Shown: positions 35,451 through 44,971, numbered from the stretch's first letter. The stretch is 64,000 nucleotides of DNA from Burkholderia sp. FERM BP-3421 (GCF_028657905.1 NZ_CP117780.1:496001-560000), one strand, 5' to 3'. The notes: a model not told the origin generated them from the letters alone. Numbers and translations: made by a program.

Positions 35451-37766
35451 TCACCTCTTGCGAACCACAGTTGTCTCCATCGGAGAGGGTCCTCGGGTCG
35501 CCTTCATGTGGAGCGCATCGAAACAGCCTCGTTCACTCAGCGCGAGCAGCATGTTCTTACCGGTCAACGGCTTGCCCTCCATAATCATTGGAAGGAGGCG
35601 ATGAGCGACGTGAGGTCTCACGCGCGTTTCTGATCGATGCTTGATGTAGAAACCAATGTCGTGCGTGGCGTACTCCATGACGGCCGCCGGATTGTCCGCG
35701 TCGGGAAGGTCGTGTCGCAGGTCGCGCTCCCAGCGCACCGTGTCTTCAATGACCTGGGGCTTGTACGTTTCCTCCGGAATGGTGAAGAGCTGGCGAGCCT
35801 GGATACCGTCAATGGACAGGCTGGTCAAGCGAGCAATCCAGACGCTGCCCGTGAATCCGGCCAAGATTGGAAAGAACCAGAGCATGATGTCGCTTGGCGT
35901 CACCCACTTGTTTGAGAGGGCTTCGATGATGAGCGCACGACTATTTGAGATTCCATTAACCGCGTAGGCCATGGAGACCCAGCAGATGATCCCGGTGATG
36001 CTGACCCAACCGAAGTGCCGGAAGCAGTCGGACCAAGGGAGCGGGTCATCATCACGCTGCTGGGTGCCCCACGAGATACCTTTCCGCTTTAACCATAGCC
36101 ATACGAATCGAGTGACATAGATCATCATGATCGGCGAGAAAAAGAAAGAGAAGACGGTCTCAAGCAGCAGTGACCAGGCGAGCTTGTCCTTCCCGCCAAA
36201 CCCGCGAGCGCGATCGCTCTTGACGTGCACGATGAACGCCAGGATGCGTGGCATGAACAGGAAAACCAGCGACGAGATCAGGAGCATCATCATCGGCATT
36301 TCCAACAGCCGGATGGAACCGATCACGAGGACTCCCTTGCTCAAAAAATGGACCATGCCGTACGCCGATACGACTAGGAACATCGCCCAGAGCGGGGCGG
36401 CTAGGTAACCTACCGACCCGTTGAGGAACGTTTCCCGGTGAACCGATCGAAGGCCATCGATGAACAGGAACCGCAGATGCTGCATGTTGCCCTGCATCCA
36501 CCGGCGCTCACGGATCAAAAATCCCAAAAGATTGGCCGGGAGCTCTTCGTAGCTTCCTTCAAGCTCGGGGAGGAACCAGACCTCATAGCCGGCGCGCGCC
36601 ATCATCGCGGATTCGATGATGTCGTGACTCAGCGGTTTGCCACCCCATGGGGCCGCGCCAGGTAGTTCGGGGAGGATGCAATACTTGATGAACGGCTTCA
36701 TCCGTATCATCGCGTTGTGCCCAATGTAGGACGCATGTCCCATGAACATGGCTTGCAGGCTGTACGAAAAGACGGAACCGTAAAGTCTGGCGGCAAACTG
36801 CTGCATTCGACCGAACAGGCTGCGACGCATCACGGGCTTGGGGTTGGTTTGCAGGATACCGACGCGTTGGTTACCCTCCATCATGCGGAGAAGTTCGACG
36901 ATCGCCTTGCCATCCATGATGCTATCCGCGTCCATGACCAGCATGTAGTCATATTTCTTTCCCCACCGACGGCAAAAATCGGTGACATTGCCAAGCTTGG
37001 CGTTCAGATTGACGGGGCGACGGCGGTAGAAAAAGCGACCTTGCGGAAATCGCTCACGGAGCTTGTGCACTGCGCTTTGCTCCACGATGTTGTACTCGAG
37101 CTTTCGGCTGTCCGACAGAAGGAAATTGTCGAAATGGTGTGCGTATTCCGGAAACTCTCGCGCGATCGATTCCCACGTCGCAGCCATGCCCGCAGCAACC
37201 CGAGGGACGTCCTCGTGATAGACCGGATAAACGATGGCAACCTTCGCTTCCTTTCGCGGTTCGCGAGCCGACTGTGAGGGGTGCCATGGGTTGTTGCCTG
37301 GTCCTCGAAGCGTATGCCAAGTTCCGAGCATCAGTTTGAAGAAGTTCGACGCCAGGAACCAAGTCATGATCCCGTAGATCACGAGGTAGATCTTGATTGT
37401 GATCTCGGGCATCTGCTGCGCGCGCAGGGTGTAATCCGACAGCAGCAGAATGATGATCGTGGTGACCAAGGTCAGGGCCAGCGTAACTCTACGCCGATAC
37501 TCGACGACCCGCTCCCAACCCGGCGCCTCGCCAATCGGCGCGTGCGGGCCATGCGAGCGCCGGAATCGGTGCCACACGTTGTATTTCCAGGAGACGTTCA
37601 GCGGCGGAGGCGCGATGGTGATCCGCTCCGGCTTGGGCTGGATCACCGCCTCCTGATTGGCTTCAAGCCATGCATGGAGGTCTTCCCACGTGTGAACCGA
37701 CGCACGAAGTCGATCGGCTTCCCCGGCCGGGAGGTCCAGCCGATCTATGTAGGCATCAAACGTCAT
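35451..37766 (-). CDS. OpgH/MdoH-like membrane glucosyltransferase (GT2)
   Basis: A 771-residue polytopic glycosyltransferase. It has two membrane helices near 95-145 and a cytoplasmic GT2 domain at about 170-430 with the metal-binding D279-A-D281, the acceptor-site SHD (Asp382) and the RERRW motif (419-423, the QxxRW equivalent). Four or more helices follow (about 445-640) and a C-terminal cytosolic tail. OpgH makes the beta-1,2-glucan backbone of osmoregulated periplasmic glucans, but its usual partner OpgG is absent. Here it sits behind KpsE- and Wza-like export genes, so an exported glucan is likelier (inference). One base separates it from the Wza-like gene. Confidence 0.87.
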   Translation of the reverse strand: MTFDAYIDRLDLPAGEADRLRASVHTWEDLHAWLEANQEAVIQPKPERITIAPPPLNVSWKYNVWHRFRRSHGPHAPIGEAPGWERVVEYRRRVTLALTLVTTIIILLLSDYTLRAQQMPEITIKIYLVIYGIMTWFLASNFFKLMLGTWHTLRGPGNNPWHPSQSAREPRKEAKVAIVYPVYHEDVPRVAAGMAATWESIAREFPEYAHHFDNFLLSDSRKLEYNIVEQSAVHKLRERFPQGRFFYRRRPVNLNAKLGNVTDFCRRWGKKYDYMLVMDADSIMDGKAIVELLRMMEGNQRVGILQTNPKPVMRRSLFGRMQQFAARLYGSVFSYSLQAMFMGHASYIGHNAMIRMKPFIKYCILPELPGAAPWGGKPLSHDIIESAMMARAGYEVWFLPELEGSYEELPANLLGFLIRERRWMQGNMQHLRFLFIDGLRSVHRETFLNGSVGYLAAPLWAMFLVVSAYGMVHFLSKGVLVIGSIRLLEMPMMMLLISSLVFLFMPRILAFIVHVKSDRARGFGGKDKLAWSLLLETVFSFFFSPIMMIYVTRFVWLWLKRKGISWGTQQRDDDPLPWSDCFRHFGWVSITGIICWVSMAYAVNGISNSRALIIEALSNKWVTPSDIMLWFFPILAGFTGSVWIARLTSLSIDGIQARQLFTIPEETYKPQVIEDTVRWERDLRHDLPDADNPAAVMEYATHDIGFYIKHRSETRVRPHVAHRLLPMIMEGKPLTGKNMLLALSERGCFDALHMKATRGPSPMETTVVRKR

Positions 37767-37767
37767 A

Positions 37768-38898
37768 TCATTTGGCGGCTTGGACGGGGACAGCCAGCTG
37801 GAACAGAATGCTCACCGCGCGCTCAACCGATACGATCGGAGCTTCAGCCACATAGACCATAGAGCCGTCCTTGATCGGGAATCGATGCGACGCGACAAGC
37901 CCTTCAAGCTTGTTCCAGGCGAAGTTGTACAGAACGGGGCGCTTGCCCAGCGACGTTTCTTCAAGCACAAACACCGCGTGATCGTCGGCAGCGTTGGCGT
38001 TCAGGCCGGACGCCGAGGCCAGCACTTCGGCCAACGTGGGCACGTGCGCGAAATTAAGCTCTCCGTTTTTGTGAACCCCACCGCCAACCACCGTCACCCG
38101 CACGAGCGGAGCGCGTTTGACCAGTATCCGATCATCTGGCGCCAAGGCGATTTTCTGGGCCAAGGCTTCATTGAGAGGCAATGTTACGGATTCGCCGTTC
38201 CGAATGACCGTTACCTGCGTCGCCATGCTGTCACCGCTCTGGCCATTCGTTGATCCGGTGAGATCGGTGCCGCTTCCTAAGGCCTGGGTCAAAGCTGAGG
38301 CGAGCGAGAGCCCGGCCGGCGTCCAGGGGAGAATCCTGGGTGCGCCGATAGCCCCGGTGACGACGATGCTGCCTTGCGGCGAGGAGGTCACGGAGATTTT
38401 TGCCGATGGACTCTGCAAAATGCCGAGCCCTGCATATCGATGTGCAATCGTGGTCTGCGCGGCATCAAGCGTCAGACCTCGAATCGATGTCGGGCCGACG
38501 TAGGGAAGATCGATCATCCCGGCCCCCGAGACCGTGTAATTGCCGAGATCGATCGAAGACGGAACGTTCGATGCGCCCTGCTGCGAATCCGAGCCTGGCC
38601 ATGGTGAAATCGTCCAGACTTGAACGTGCAATGCATCGCCGGGTGCAAAGGTAAACCCCCCGTGGTGCTTCTCACCGGACAGCGATGCCAGCGATTGCAG
38701 GAGCACAGTTTGATGGCGCGCTGCCTCAGCCGCGGCTCGTTGTTGGGCAAGAACGGGGGTGACGTTCACAATATCGACGTCCTGGCTCGACTTCACGGAA
38801 GACACCGAAGGGCCGGCGGACGGCAGGGTGCCGCACGCGGACAGTACCAAGGCCGTGCTGACGAGTCCAAGGCGAGTGGCTCGAGAAAAGTGCTTCAT
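37768..38898 (-). CDS. Polysaccharide export outer-membrane lipoprotein (Wza family)
   Basis: A 376-residue lipoprotein (signal peptide ending LSAC, lipidated Cys22). It has a Poly_export domain (GFTFAPGDALHVQVWTISP..., TVSGAGMIDLPYVGPTSIRGLTLDAAQ) and SLBB-type repeats (SIVVTGAIGAPRILPWTPAGLSLASAL; VRVTVVGGGVHKNGELNFAHV). Wza-type octamers form the outer-membrane exit channel for capsule or exopolysaccharide. The ATG at 38898 overlaps the upstream KpsE-like gene by ATGA. The reading 17 codons longer lacks a signal sequence start. Confidence 0.9.
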   Translation of the reverse strand: MKHFSRATRLGLVSTALVLSACGTLPSAGPSVSSVKSSQDVDIVNVTPVLAQQRAAAEAARHQTVLLQSLASLSGEKHHGGFTFAPGDALHVQVWTISPWPGSDSQQGASNVPSSIDLGNYTVSGAGMIDLPYVGPTSIRGLTLDAAQTTIAHRYAGLGILQSPSAKISVTSSPQGSIVVTGAIGAPRILPWTPAGLSLASALTQALGSGTDLTGSTNGQSGDSMATQVTVIRNGESVTLPLNEALAQKIALAPDDRILVKRAPLVRVTVVGGGVHKNGELNFAHVPTLAEVLASASGLNANAADDHAVFVLEETSLGKRPVLYNFAWNKLEGLVASHRFPIKDGSMVYVAEAPIVSVERAVSILFQLAVPVQAAK

Positions 38899-39935
38899 CG
38901 GAGAAGTCCCCACAGAACGAGAGTAGCAAGCAGTACACCTGCGATCCATTCCAAACGCCGCGGCAGTTCGGGTGAGTTCGGGCTGGACGGAGCGCTGATG
39001 AGGTTCAGGTAATACTTGTTCTTCATCGCGTTCAGTTGCGCCTGCTCGACAGCAGTTTCGACTTCATGCAACAAAGATATGTCGTTGTCGCGCGCTACTG
39101 TCAGCTCGTCATAACGCGCTGCTTGGCGCGAAAGAGTCTTGCCGTCGCTCTCCGTGCTGGAGATCTTGGCTTGAACAGCGGCTATGGCCGACATCAGGTT
39201 CTTGGCGACCGGGTTATTGGGCGTCGCCTTGGAGATCGCGTCGTACTGCGCAGACATCCGCGTTTTTTGCTCGTTCAACGAGTTCAGAAGCGCCAGGTTC
39301 GAGATGTACAACTTGGAGGGGTCATGCATACCGGTCGACGTGCGATAGGCCGCGAGTGCGGCCACGTCGCTCTTCAACTTGACCTCTATCGAGGTTCGTC
39401 GATCGACCGCATTCTTGATATAGTCGGCTTCCTGCTGCTGATTCATCTCGTCGATATGACGAACGGCATCTTCCAAAATCTTTTTGGCGATCGTTGCGGC
39501 GAGGGCGGAAGAATAGCCTTCAACCGATAAAGAAACGATTCCGCTGTTCTGGTCAATCGCGGCATTCACGCGATTCTGATAGTAGTGCCACAGTGTGACA
39601 TCGTTTTTCCTGAAGAGCGTCGACAATCCACCGAAGCGACTGATGAAATCGCCCTGACCAAAATGCTCGGGCAGATTAATCGTATTGGCTACGTTTCGGT
39701 ATTCGTCCCATGAGCCGACGTAGTCCTTAACGATGTATGCGCCCTCTGTAGAGCTGCCGCCGCCTGCGCCGGAGAGCATCGACGTCAGACTTTCCGAAGC
39801 TTGAACGGGCTTGTAAACGAGGAGGGAGGCCGTCGAGACATAGACAGGCGACGCGACCAACAGAAAGTAGATAATGCAAACGAGATTGGGAACCACGACA
39901 ATGGCCCAAAAAAGTGGCTGGCGGAGCGCTTTCAT
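38895..39935 (-). CDS. Capsule/EPS export inner-membrane protein (KpsE/Wzz family)
   Basis: A 346-residue protein with membrane helices at both ends (about 8-30, PLFWAIVVVPNLVCIIYFLLV; and about 327-345). Between them lies a periplasmic domain with long coiled-coil helices (about 160-310). This is the layout of KpsE/BexC/CtrB adaptor proteins that bridge the inner-membrane exporter to the Wza-like channel. First gene of the - strand operon KpsE-like, Wza-like, OpgH-like. No ABC transporter (KpsMT) or polymerase genes are in the block, so it may be incomplete. Confidence 0.87.
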   Translation of the reverse strand: MKALRQPLFWAIVVVPNLVCIIYFLLVASPVYVSTASLLVYKPVQASESLTSMLSGAGGGSSTEGAYIVKDYVGSWDEYRNVANTINLPEHFGQGDFISRFGGLSTLFRKNDVTLWHYYQNRVNAAIDQNSGIVSLSVEGYSSALAATIAKKILEDAVRHIDEMNQQQEADYIKNAVDRRTSIEVKLKSDVAALAAYRTSTGMHDPSKLYISNLALLNSLNEQKTRMSAQYDAISKATPNNPVAKNLMSAIAAVQAKISSTESDGKTLSRQAARYDELTVARDNDISLLHEVETAVEQAQLNAMKNKYYLNLISAPSSPNSPELPRRLEWIAGVLLATLVLWGLLR

Positions 39936-40058
39936 ATTATCGATGGTCCGTATGGTTTGTTTGTATCGAGAAAATTTATACCCTGATGCATATAATCTAA
40001 ATTTTTATTTTTTAAGACCAATAAAGGTCATCGCATGGGACTCTTATGTTCGCGTGGG
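39936..40058 (-). promoter_or_regulatory. AT-rich upstream region of the polysaccharide operon
   Basis: About 120 bases, markedly AT-rich (39975-40023), lie between the KpsE-like start and the IS remnant. They are the only place for the operon promoter unless it reads from the IS. No single -35/-10 pair stands out. Confidence 0.4.
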
Positions 40059-40649
40059 TATTGTCAACTTGTTCGGTGGTCAGACAGCAAGGACGGGTGA
40101 GGCGGGCATCGATCGGCTTACGCCGGCATGTGGGCGCATGAAGCCGTTCGTTGTTTGCCGCTGCGTGGCTTGTCCTTCACAATCACGCGCGCAGGCATGG
40201 CGCTGGAGAAACTTGCGTATCAGTCGCTTGGCCGCGGCCTTGTCGCGGTGGCTCTGCACAAGCACATCGGGCACCGCGCCTTGCTAATCGACGGCCCGCC
40301 GCAGCCGATGCTTCCTGCGGTTGATCGTCACCACCACTTCGTCCGGATCGCGTGTCGCCACGCCCCGGCGCCGTCGAGCGATTCCGCTTCGTGATCGCCG
40401 TGCCGAACTTCGTCGCCCGGCATCGCACCGTTTCGTACGTGAGCTCGATGCCCGTGTGGCCAACATCTCTTCACCATGCGCAGGTTCATCGGAAAAAGAT
40501 AGTACAACCAAGCTGTATGGCAGATGATGCCCGTCGGAAACCGATAGCCATTGAACGAAACGGGTGCATCGACCGGCGGCAGAACTGCAATAGGAACTTT
40601 CTTCATGCCCCATGATATTCGTCGACGTCAGCAACCAACTTGACAGTAT
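40059..40649 (-). mobile_element. Internally deleted IS6-family element with imperfect terminal repeats
   Basis: On the - strand: an N-terminal block (FNGYRFPTGIICHTAWLYYL, NLRMVKRCW), a shifted ELTYETVRCRATKFG block, then DEVVVTINRRKHRLRRAVD and PDVLVQSHRDKAAAKRLIRK in further frames. The catalytic C-terminal half is deleted. The ends carry related sequences: TATTGTCAACTTG at 40059-40071 and CAACTTGACAGTA at 40636-40648 (imperfect inverted repeat). The element is dead but still marks one border of the polysaccharide block. Confidence 0.75.
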
Positions 40650-41187
40650 TCGTAATGCTAATGGTTGTTTGTCCTGATAATTTGAACGTTTGTAAACGTT
40701 GAGGAAACAATGCAAATTGGCTCACAAGACTGGGTGACGTAGTCAGCCTGACGACCGGGTAGCGGATGGTGGGCCCGAGCAACGGCAGGGAGGGGAGGTT
40801 CGACGGACGGCATCGTTCTCGGGCGATCATGTGCTGTGTGATCGCTGGTCCGGGGCGGTGCTGCACGACGTAACATGCGTTGATGTTGGAGGACTGCGAG
40901 CCATGGCGGGCTGTCGAGATTGGTAGACGTTACGACGGAAACCTCATCGCGGGCTGTCGGGACTTCCGCCATCTGAGATGTGGGGAGAGGCGGGACGTGC
41001 GGAAGCGTGACGGTATGTGCCAGGCACGCCGGACGCGGAACTGCAGTTCTTGATCCAATTCTTCCCTGCTCGAAGACGGAAGCGCGCGGCGGCCTTGCAC
41101 GACCGTGCAACGGATTGGAAGATGGCGCCTGTCACCGGGCGGCGCGCCGCCTGCCGGTCCTCCGCACTTGCCTCCACGTCCGTCGCG
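40650..41187. other. Stretch without a recognisable gene
   Basis: 538 bases between the IS remnant and the broken SGNH hydrolase gene. Several open frames exist on both strands but none has a start, ribosome-binding site and family features. Probably decayed sequence. Confidence 0.45.
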
Positions 41188-41832
41188 ATGAAACATGTTC
41201 TGGTCTACGCCGATTCGCTGTCCTGAGGCATCGTCCCGGGCACCCGCCGCCGCCTGTCGTTCGATGCGCGCTGGCCCGGGGTGCTCGAGCGCGCCCTGTG
41301 CGCGCACGGCACCGCGACGCGCGTCGTCGAGAACTGCCTGAACGGCCGCCGCACCGCCTGGGACGATCCGCTGAAGCCGGGGCGCAACGGCACGGCGGGC
41401 CTCGGGCAAGTGATCGAGATGCATGCGCCGCTCGATCTCGCCATTCTGATGCTGGGCACGAACGACTTCCAGACGGTTCATGCGAACACCGTCGAGGATT
41501 CCGCGCGCGGCATCGGCGCGTTGATCGAGGCGATCCGCGGCGCGCCCGTCGAGCCCGGCATGAAGACGCCCGACATCCTGATCGTGGTGCCCCCCGCCAT
41601 CCGCGTGCCCGAGGGCGAACCCATGCCGAAGTTCCTCGGCAGCGAAAGCCGCTGCATCGGGCTCGCCGACGCCTACGGCGACATCGCCCGCACGTACCGC
41701 TGCGCGCTGTTCGACGCAGGACAGGTCACCCGGACCAGCGCGCAGGACGGCATCCATCTCGACGCCGATCGGCACGCCGTGCTCGGCGAGGCGCTCGCGC
41801 GGCGCGCATTGCCGATGCTCGCGCGCACGTAA
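41188..41832 (+). pseudogene. SGNH/GDSL hydrolase broken by an in-frame stop at codon 13
   Basis: The ATG at 41188 opens MKHVLVYADSLS, the start of an arylesterase-type SGNH hydrolase (block I, catalytic Ser10). A TGA follows at 41224-41226 where relatives have Trp (SLSWGIVPGTR). The same frame then continues uninterrupted to a TAA at 41832 with the remaining family features: block III (LGTNDFQ) and block V (DGIHLDADRH, catalytic Asp-x-x-His). So a single TGG-to-TGA change separates the start from a complete 214-codon gene. No ribosome-binding restart upstream of block III is evident. It might be read through, but loss of function is likelier. Confidence 0.8.
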
Positions 41833-41892
41833 GCCGCGTCGCGGCGGCGCGATCGCGAAACCGCACCGCCTGTCGCTCGCCGCTCCTCCCTT

Positions 41893-42604
41893 CAGCCCAC
41901 CGGCGACGCGCATCCGGCAAGCACGGGCTCCAGCCACGCGCGCGCGTCATCGGCGAGGTGGGCCTTCTCGATCGTGAACGCGCCGTGTGCCAGCATCGCG
42001 GCACAGGCTGCGCGCTGGATCTTGCCGCTCGACGTGGTGTGGATCTCGCCCTTGCGAACCCGGACCAGCGCGCTGACCGTGAGCTGGCACGCCTGCCAGA
42101 TCTCGCGCGTGATCGCGGCGGCCGCGTCGGCGAGCGAGAACGCCCCGGTCGCCTCCAGCACGACGACAACGCCCGCCTGCGCATCGCGCTCGACCAGGAT
42201 CGCGGATCCGGTTCGAGCGGATCTGGGTCGACGCGTCGAGCACCGCGCCTTCGATGTCCTGCGGGTGGTAGTTCACGCCGTTCAGGATGATGAGGTTCTT
42301 GATGCGGCCGGAGATGAAGAGATGGCCCCGCTCGTCGACGAAGCCGAGGTCGCCCGTGCGCAGCAGGCCCTGCGGGTGCGCGTCGCTGCGGTAGGCGTGG
42401 AAGGTCGCCTCGGAGACGTCGGGGCGGCCGAAGTAGCCGTGGCACACGCTGTCGCTCGACACGCGGATTTCCCCGATCGAGCCGGTCGCGCAGGCGGCGC
42501 CCGCTTGCGGGTCGATGATGCGGATCAGCTGCCCGGCGTTGTCCAGCGTGCCGACCGACACCACGTCGAGCGCGCGCGCATCGTCCGAGCCGGGCGCGAA
42601 GCGG
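41893..42604 (-). pseudogene. C-terminal fragment of a fatty acyl-AMP ligase-type adenylating enzyme
   Basis: The - strand encodes, over two frames with a shift near 42195, the C-terminal part of a FAAL/acyl-CoA-synthetase-like domain: DNAGQLIRIIDPQAG, GEIRVSSDSVCHGYFGRPD, LRTGDLGFVDERGHLFISGR, IKNLIILNGVNYHPQDIEGA, and after the shift AILVERDAQAGVVVVLEATG to TSSGKIQRAACAAML. The N-terminal catalytic half is missing. It abuts a piece of an acyltransferase, so this is debris of an NRPS/PKS loading gene. Confidence 0.8.
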
Positions 42605-42770
42605 CCGTCGGATCCGCGTCGAAGTGGTGGCGGAAGCGGCCGTGCGCCGCGTTCGCGCGATACCGGTCGCGCGCCATGCCGGCGTGCTGCGAACCCTGGC
42701 CGGCGAAGCAGAACGCGCCGCTCGCGCCCGGCTTCGCGCGCGCCGACGCGTCGTCCAGCGCGGCCGCGTG
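42605..42770 (-). pseudogene. N-terminal fragment of a polyketide-synthase acyltransferase domain
   Basis: About 55 codons on the - strand give AFCFAGQGSQHAGMARDRYR and RANAAHGRFRHHFDAD. The FxGQGSQxxGM motif is diagnostic of malonyl-CoA:ACP acyltransferase domains of type I PKS. The downstream GHSxG part is gone; sequence jumps into FAAL-like coding. It is sandwiched between thioesterase and FAAL pieces in the same direction. Confidence 0.7.
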
Positions 42771-43416
42771 GGCGCGCAGGGCGGCCGCCGCGGCGACGGG
42801 ATCGTCCGGCGCGACGCTCGCGCCGCGCGTGCCGCCGTAGACGACGCAAGGCGCGCGCCGCGCCGGGCGTGTAGCGGTAGGTTTCGTCGAGGCGCAGATC
42901 GGCGCGCAGCGGCGGCAGGACATAGCGCATCAGGTCCGCATCGGCGAGCGCCGCGTCGGGAAAGAATCCCCAGCGCCGCACGACGTCGATGAACGCCGCA
43001 TCGGGCAGGGCGTGGGTGCGGCCTTCTGGCGCATGACGGGGATTGCCGCGACGGGCGCGTGATAGCTCGACAGGAACAGCCCGGCGAGCGCCGGGCCGCC
43101 GCGCGCATCGCGCCGTCGTGCCACTTCGTAGGCGAGCAGCGCGCCGAAGCGGTGTCCGAACAGGAACCGCGGGGCGCCGTCGTCGACGTCGTCGACCGCG
43201 TCCGCGAGGTCGGCGATCAGCGTCGGCCAGTCGGTGGGGAAGGGGCGGTCCTGGTGGGCGCCGCGGCCGGGCAGGTCAGGGTCGTGAACGAGAAGGCCTC
43301 GCCGAGCGCCTCGACGAGTGGCGCATAGCTCGCGTGGCCGCCCCCGCGAAGGCGAATGCGACGATGCGTGCGCGGCTGTTGAGCGTTCCTGCGCTCGTCG
43401 AAACAACCCGACTCAT
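42771..43416 (-). pseudogene. Type II thioesterase remnant with several frameshifts and a lost catalytic serine
   Basis: Starting at ATG 43416, three frames together spell a type II (editing) thioesterase. MSRVVSTSAGTLNSRARIVAFAFAG is followed by a shift near 43345 to GHASYAPLVEALGEAFSFTT, a shift near 43275 to PGRGAHQDRPFPTDWPTLIA and RFLFGHRFGALLAYEVARRR, and a shift near 43020 to FIDVVRRWGFFPDAALADAD and LRLDETYRYTPG, ending in VVYGG. The nucleophile motif GHSxG reads GHRFG, so the catalytic Ser is Arg. The gene is dead several times over. Such thioesterases normally serve NRPS/PKS lines. Confidence 0.8.
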
Positions 43417-43440
43417 GAAACCCCCCGCAATTGACTTGAC

Positions 43441-44257
43441 GGTAAATTATCAGAGCCAGTAAATCGAGCGACACTACAACTTATTACAGTTTTTGATATA
43501 TGAAAATATCGTAATAGGTATTGAAAAATGGTGAAGAAATGCGAATTTTTGAGGGGCGATAGTTTTGTGTTGTGAGTCAATTTGACATGAATTGAATTCA
43601 ATTGATGTAATAATTAGATTCTCTGTTTCTGTTTTTTGGATCATCAAGAACAGGAGCGCTGGAGCAGTCGTAAGCAAGGAGACTACGGTAAGTTTGACTT
43701 GGATCAACATGTGGTCTGGCGCAACATATGTATACCGATGACTTGCGGAGACCGATGAACAGGGCGAACGATTGTCTTGTTTTTCTCGAAAATCTAAACA
43801 TCAAAAAATTAATGCAACCTATTCGAGAAATAGATTGATAGAATTCTTTGAATATGTGAACTTTAATCTTTTCATATTTATCCTGGTGGCTGATAAGCCG
43901 CACTGAACGGACTCGACAGCCAAGCTGCTGCAAGGCGCCGATGCGTTGTCCCCCTTGCATGACCGATGCGAATCGGATGTGACCGATGTGCCCGGCGCAT
44001 TCGTTCCGCGGTCGTCCAGACCGTCGCGCGTCGTTGGACGACGTCCCCCTCATCCGAGGTCGCGGGTCGACGCGCGGCAGTGGCCCACGCGCCGCGCTTC
44101 CATGACGGCGTCCGAAGTCGGGCGGCAGGCATGCGCGCGCGAGACGGTTCGCGTAGGGAGCAGATCGTCCGGACGACGTCCGGCTGCCGCAGGTCGTCGC
44201 CGCGTCGCGCCGCGTCGGATCGACCACCTATCTTTCGCATTCACATTGGGCGACACC
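43441..44257. other. 817-bp gene-free stretch, strongly AT-rich in its first half
   Basis: 43441-43880 is far richer in A+T than the rest of the window and has no recognisable gene on either strand. 43880-44257 returns to high GC. It separates the - strand pseudogenes from the LuxR solo and must hold the promoter of the latter. The AT-rich part is a likely H-NS target. Confidence 0.6.
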
Positions 44258-44971
44258 ATGTACGAAGACTTGTCCGTTGAGTCGTTTAACGAAATCCTCC
44301 ATGTGCACAGCGAGCGCGGCCTGTTCGATCACACGCAATCCCGCATCCGCCAACTGGGTTTCAAGAACTTCGTCTATCGCTACCAACTCGCGGGCGCCTC
44401 CACCAGCCGGCGGGCATTCGACGGCTACCCGCCCGCGTGGAGCGCGCGCTACGAGGATGCGGGGTATGCCGAGATCGATCCGCTGATCCGGCAATGCCTG
44501 TCGCGCACCGTGCCGCTGATCTGGGACGACGCGCTGTTTACAGGGCCGGCGGCGCGGCTGCGCGCCGAAGCGAAGGCGCACGGGCTCGTGTACGGCCTGA
44601 GCTGTCCGGTCCACGATCGCGGCGGCATGTTCAGCATGCTGTGCATGGCGACCGATTTCCCGTTCCAGCATCGCCAGGACAATACGCTGCGCCTGCTCAG
44701 CCTCGCGCAACTGCTCGCGAGCTTCGTGCATTCGGCGATGCGCAAGCTGCTCGAGTGCAAGGCCCCGGCGCAGAACACATGCGACCTGACCACGCGCGAG
44801 CGCGAGGCGCTGCAATGGGCGGGACGCGGCAAGACCGCGTGGGAGATCTCGAAGATCCTCGGCATCACGCAGCGGACGGTGGTGTTCCACTTGACGAACG
44901 CCGTTCGCAAGATGGGCGCGACCAATCGCGCGCAGGCGGTCGCGATGGCGTCGGCGCGCGGCGTGATTTGA
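44258..44971 (+). CDS. LuxR solo: acyl-homoserine-lactone-type transcriptional regulator
   Basis: A 237-residue quorum-sensing LuxR. The autoinducer-binding domain (about 15-165) has the full ligand-pocket set W61, Y65, D74, P75 and W89, which corresponds to W57/Y61/D70/P71/W85 of TraR with a constant offset. The C-terminal GerE HTH (about 172-237) has TTREREALQWAGRGKTAWEISKILGITQRTVVFHL. It should bind an acyl-homoserine lactone. No luxI synthase lies in the window, so it is a solo or answers a distant synthase. Its neighbours are the fossil biosynthetic genes and the GH92 genes. Confidence 0.9.
   Translation: MYEDLSVESFNEILHVHSERGLFDHTQSRIRQLGFKNFVYRYQLAGASTSRRAFDGYPPAWSARYEDAGYAEIDPLIRQCLSRTVPLIWDDALFTGPAARLRAEAKAHGLVYGLSCPVHDRGGMFSMLCMATDFPFQHRQDNTLRLLSLAQLLASFVHSAMRKLLECKAPAQNTCDLTTREREALQWAGRGKTAWEISKILGITQRTVVFHLTNAVRKMGATNRAQAVAMASARGVI

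Noticed and set aside
41188..41832. Selenocysteine at the in-frame TGA of the SGNH hydrolase
   Set aside because: Relatives have Trp at this position, no SECIS-like hairpin is evident just after the TGA, and selenocysteine would have no role there. A nonsense change is simpler.
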